64,000 nucleotides of DNA, taken from the NCBI RefSeq assembly GCF_014695585.1, contig NZ_JACJON010000068.1, positions 124,001 through 188,000 on the forward strand. The letters are read 5' to 3'. Both the position numbers and the translations under genes were made by a program. This DNA comes from Microcoleus sp. FACHB-831 (GTDB lineage Bacteria; Cyanobacteriota; Cyanobacteriia; Cyanobacteriales; FACHB-T130). The stretch's first letter is position 1. Each line of letters opens with the position of its first letter. Positions 63,775-64,000 of this stretch are shown here, in pieces. The notes under the pieces were generated by a model, which was given only the letters and a program-made list of their open reading frames with translations, was not told where the DNA came from and ran no database searches.

Positions 63775-64000
63775 TTAAGAGTTAACTTGCCCCAGGTGAC
63801 TGGCGATCGCTTCCACTAGCTTCTTTAGGCTTACAGGCTTAGTCAGATACTCATTCATACCTGCTTCTAAGCATTTCTCTCGATCTCCTGGCATGGCTAA
63901 AGATGTGAGGGCAATAATCGGAATGTGAGTCTTTGTCATATCTGCCCGAATTTCACGGGTGGCTTCTAATCCATCCATTTCCGGCATCTGAACGTCCATC
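63775..64000 (-). CDS. Receiver-domain end of a larger protein, truncated by window edge
   Basis: 75 codons of the C-terminal receiver domain of a larger protein, most likely a hybrid histidine kinase: [18 protein letters not shown] (with the phosphoacceptor Asp), [30 protein letters not shown]. The Met at 63999 is internal to the receiver, so the true start lies outside the window. It is followed by the single receiver gene, suggesting a phosphorelay. Confidence 0.85.
   Translation of the reverse strand, partial: MDVQMPEMDGLEATREIRADMTKTHIPIIALTSLAMPGDREKCLEAGMNEYLTKPVSLKKLVEAIASHLGQVNS

Overview
The window looks like chromosomal DNA of a filamentous, Oscillatoriales/Nostocales-type cyanobacterium. 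Evidence: very many HIP1 octamers (GCGATCGC); a cytochrome c6 gene; Ycf35/Ycf46-type genes; many cyanobacterial families (DUF1822, DUF1824, DUF6464-like, CHAT-TPR, PRC-barrel/DUF2382, HEAT repeats); and the small hairpin repeats common between cyanobacterial genes. No tRNA, rRNA, CRISPR array or intact insertion sequence was seen. Starts were chosen by ribosome-binding site and family logic, so several are shorter than the longest open frame.

1-15 kb is the most unusual part. A leftward operon (sigma-like protein, DUF1822 protein, CHAT-CHASE2 protein) lies next to a rightward series: small membrane protein; exported TPR-CHAT protease-like protein; lipoprotein with two fused retropepsin-like domains; small conserved protein; Tat/lipoprotein caspase with DUF4384; second retropepsin-like protein; membrane-anchored phosphodiester glycosidase. 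Four start regions in this series carry the same promoter-like element, GCATAC-N16/17-GATAT, which I did not find elsewhere between genes in the window. I read this as a co-regulated envelope protease island, possibly controlled by the sigma-like protein.

15-30 kb holds oligopeptidase B, TspO, a leucine-rich-repeat lipoprotein, a non-canonical HSP90 with an overlapping partner gene, a metallophosphoesterase, an OGFr-domain protein, a Tim44-like membrane protein, a HEAT-repeat/tyrosine-phosphatase fusion and an ADP-ribosylglycohydrolase. 30-36.5 kb holds an asymmetric heterodimeric ABC exporter, a VOC protein, cytochrome c6 with a coupled small gene, and a GH10-like glycosidase. 36.7-41.7 kb is a leftward run of membrane proteins (ZIP-like, DUF2238-like, a voltage-gated-type channel with a deviant filter, DUF2254, MscS). 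The MscS gene appears to have lost its C-terminal tail through a small repeat insertion.

42-48 kb has a repeat-rich lipoprotein, a PRC-barrel stress protein, three tandem DUF1257 (Ycf35) genes and a Ycf46-type AAA ATPase. 48-55.6 kb is mostly rightward metabolism: glutathione peroxidase, DUF1824, an epimerase, an aminotransferase, an aldo/keto reductase, DUF1499 and a carotenoid-desaturase-like flavoprotein. A 216-bp inverted-repeat element, with ends recalling Tn7-like (TnsB) ends, separates a secreted DUF6263-like protein from a large CBS-PAS-GAF-GGDEF sensor whose GAF domain has cyanobacteriochrome-like cysteines. The window closes with methionine synthase MetH and a two-gene phosphorelay (hybrid kinase end plus single receiver).
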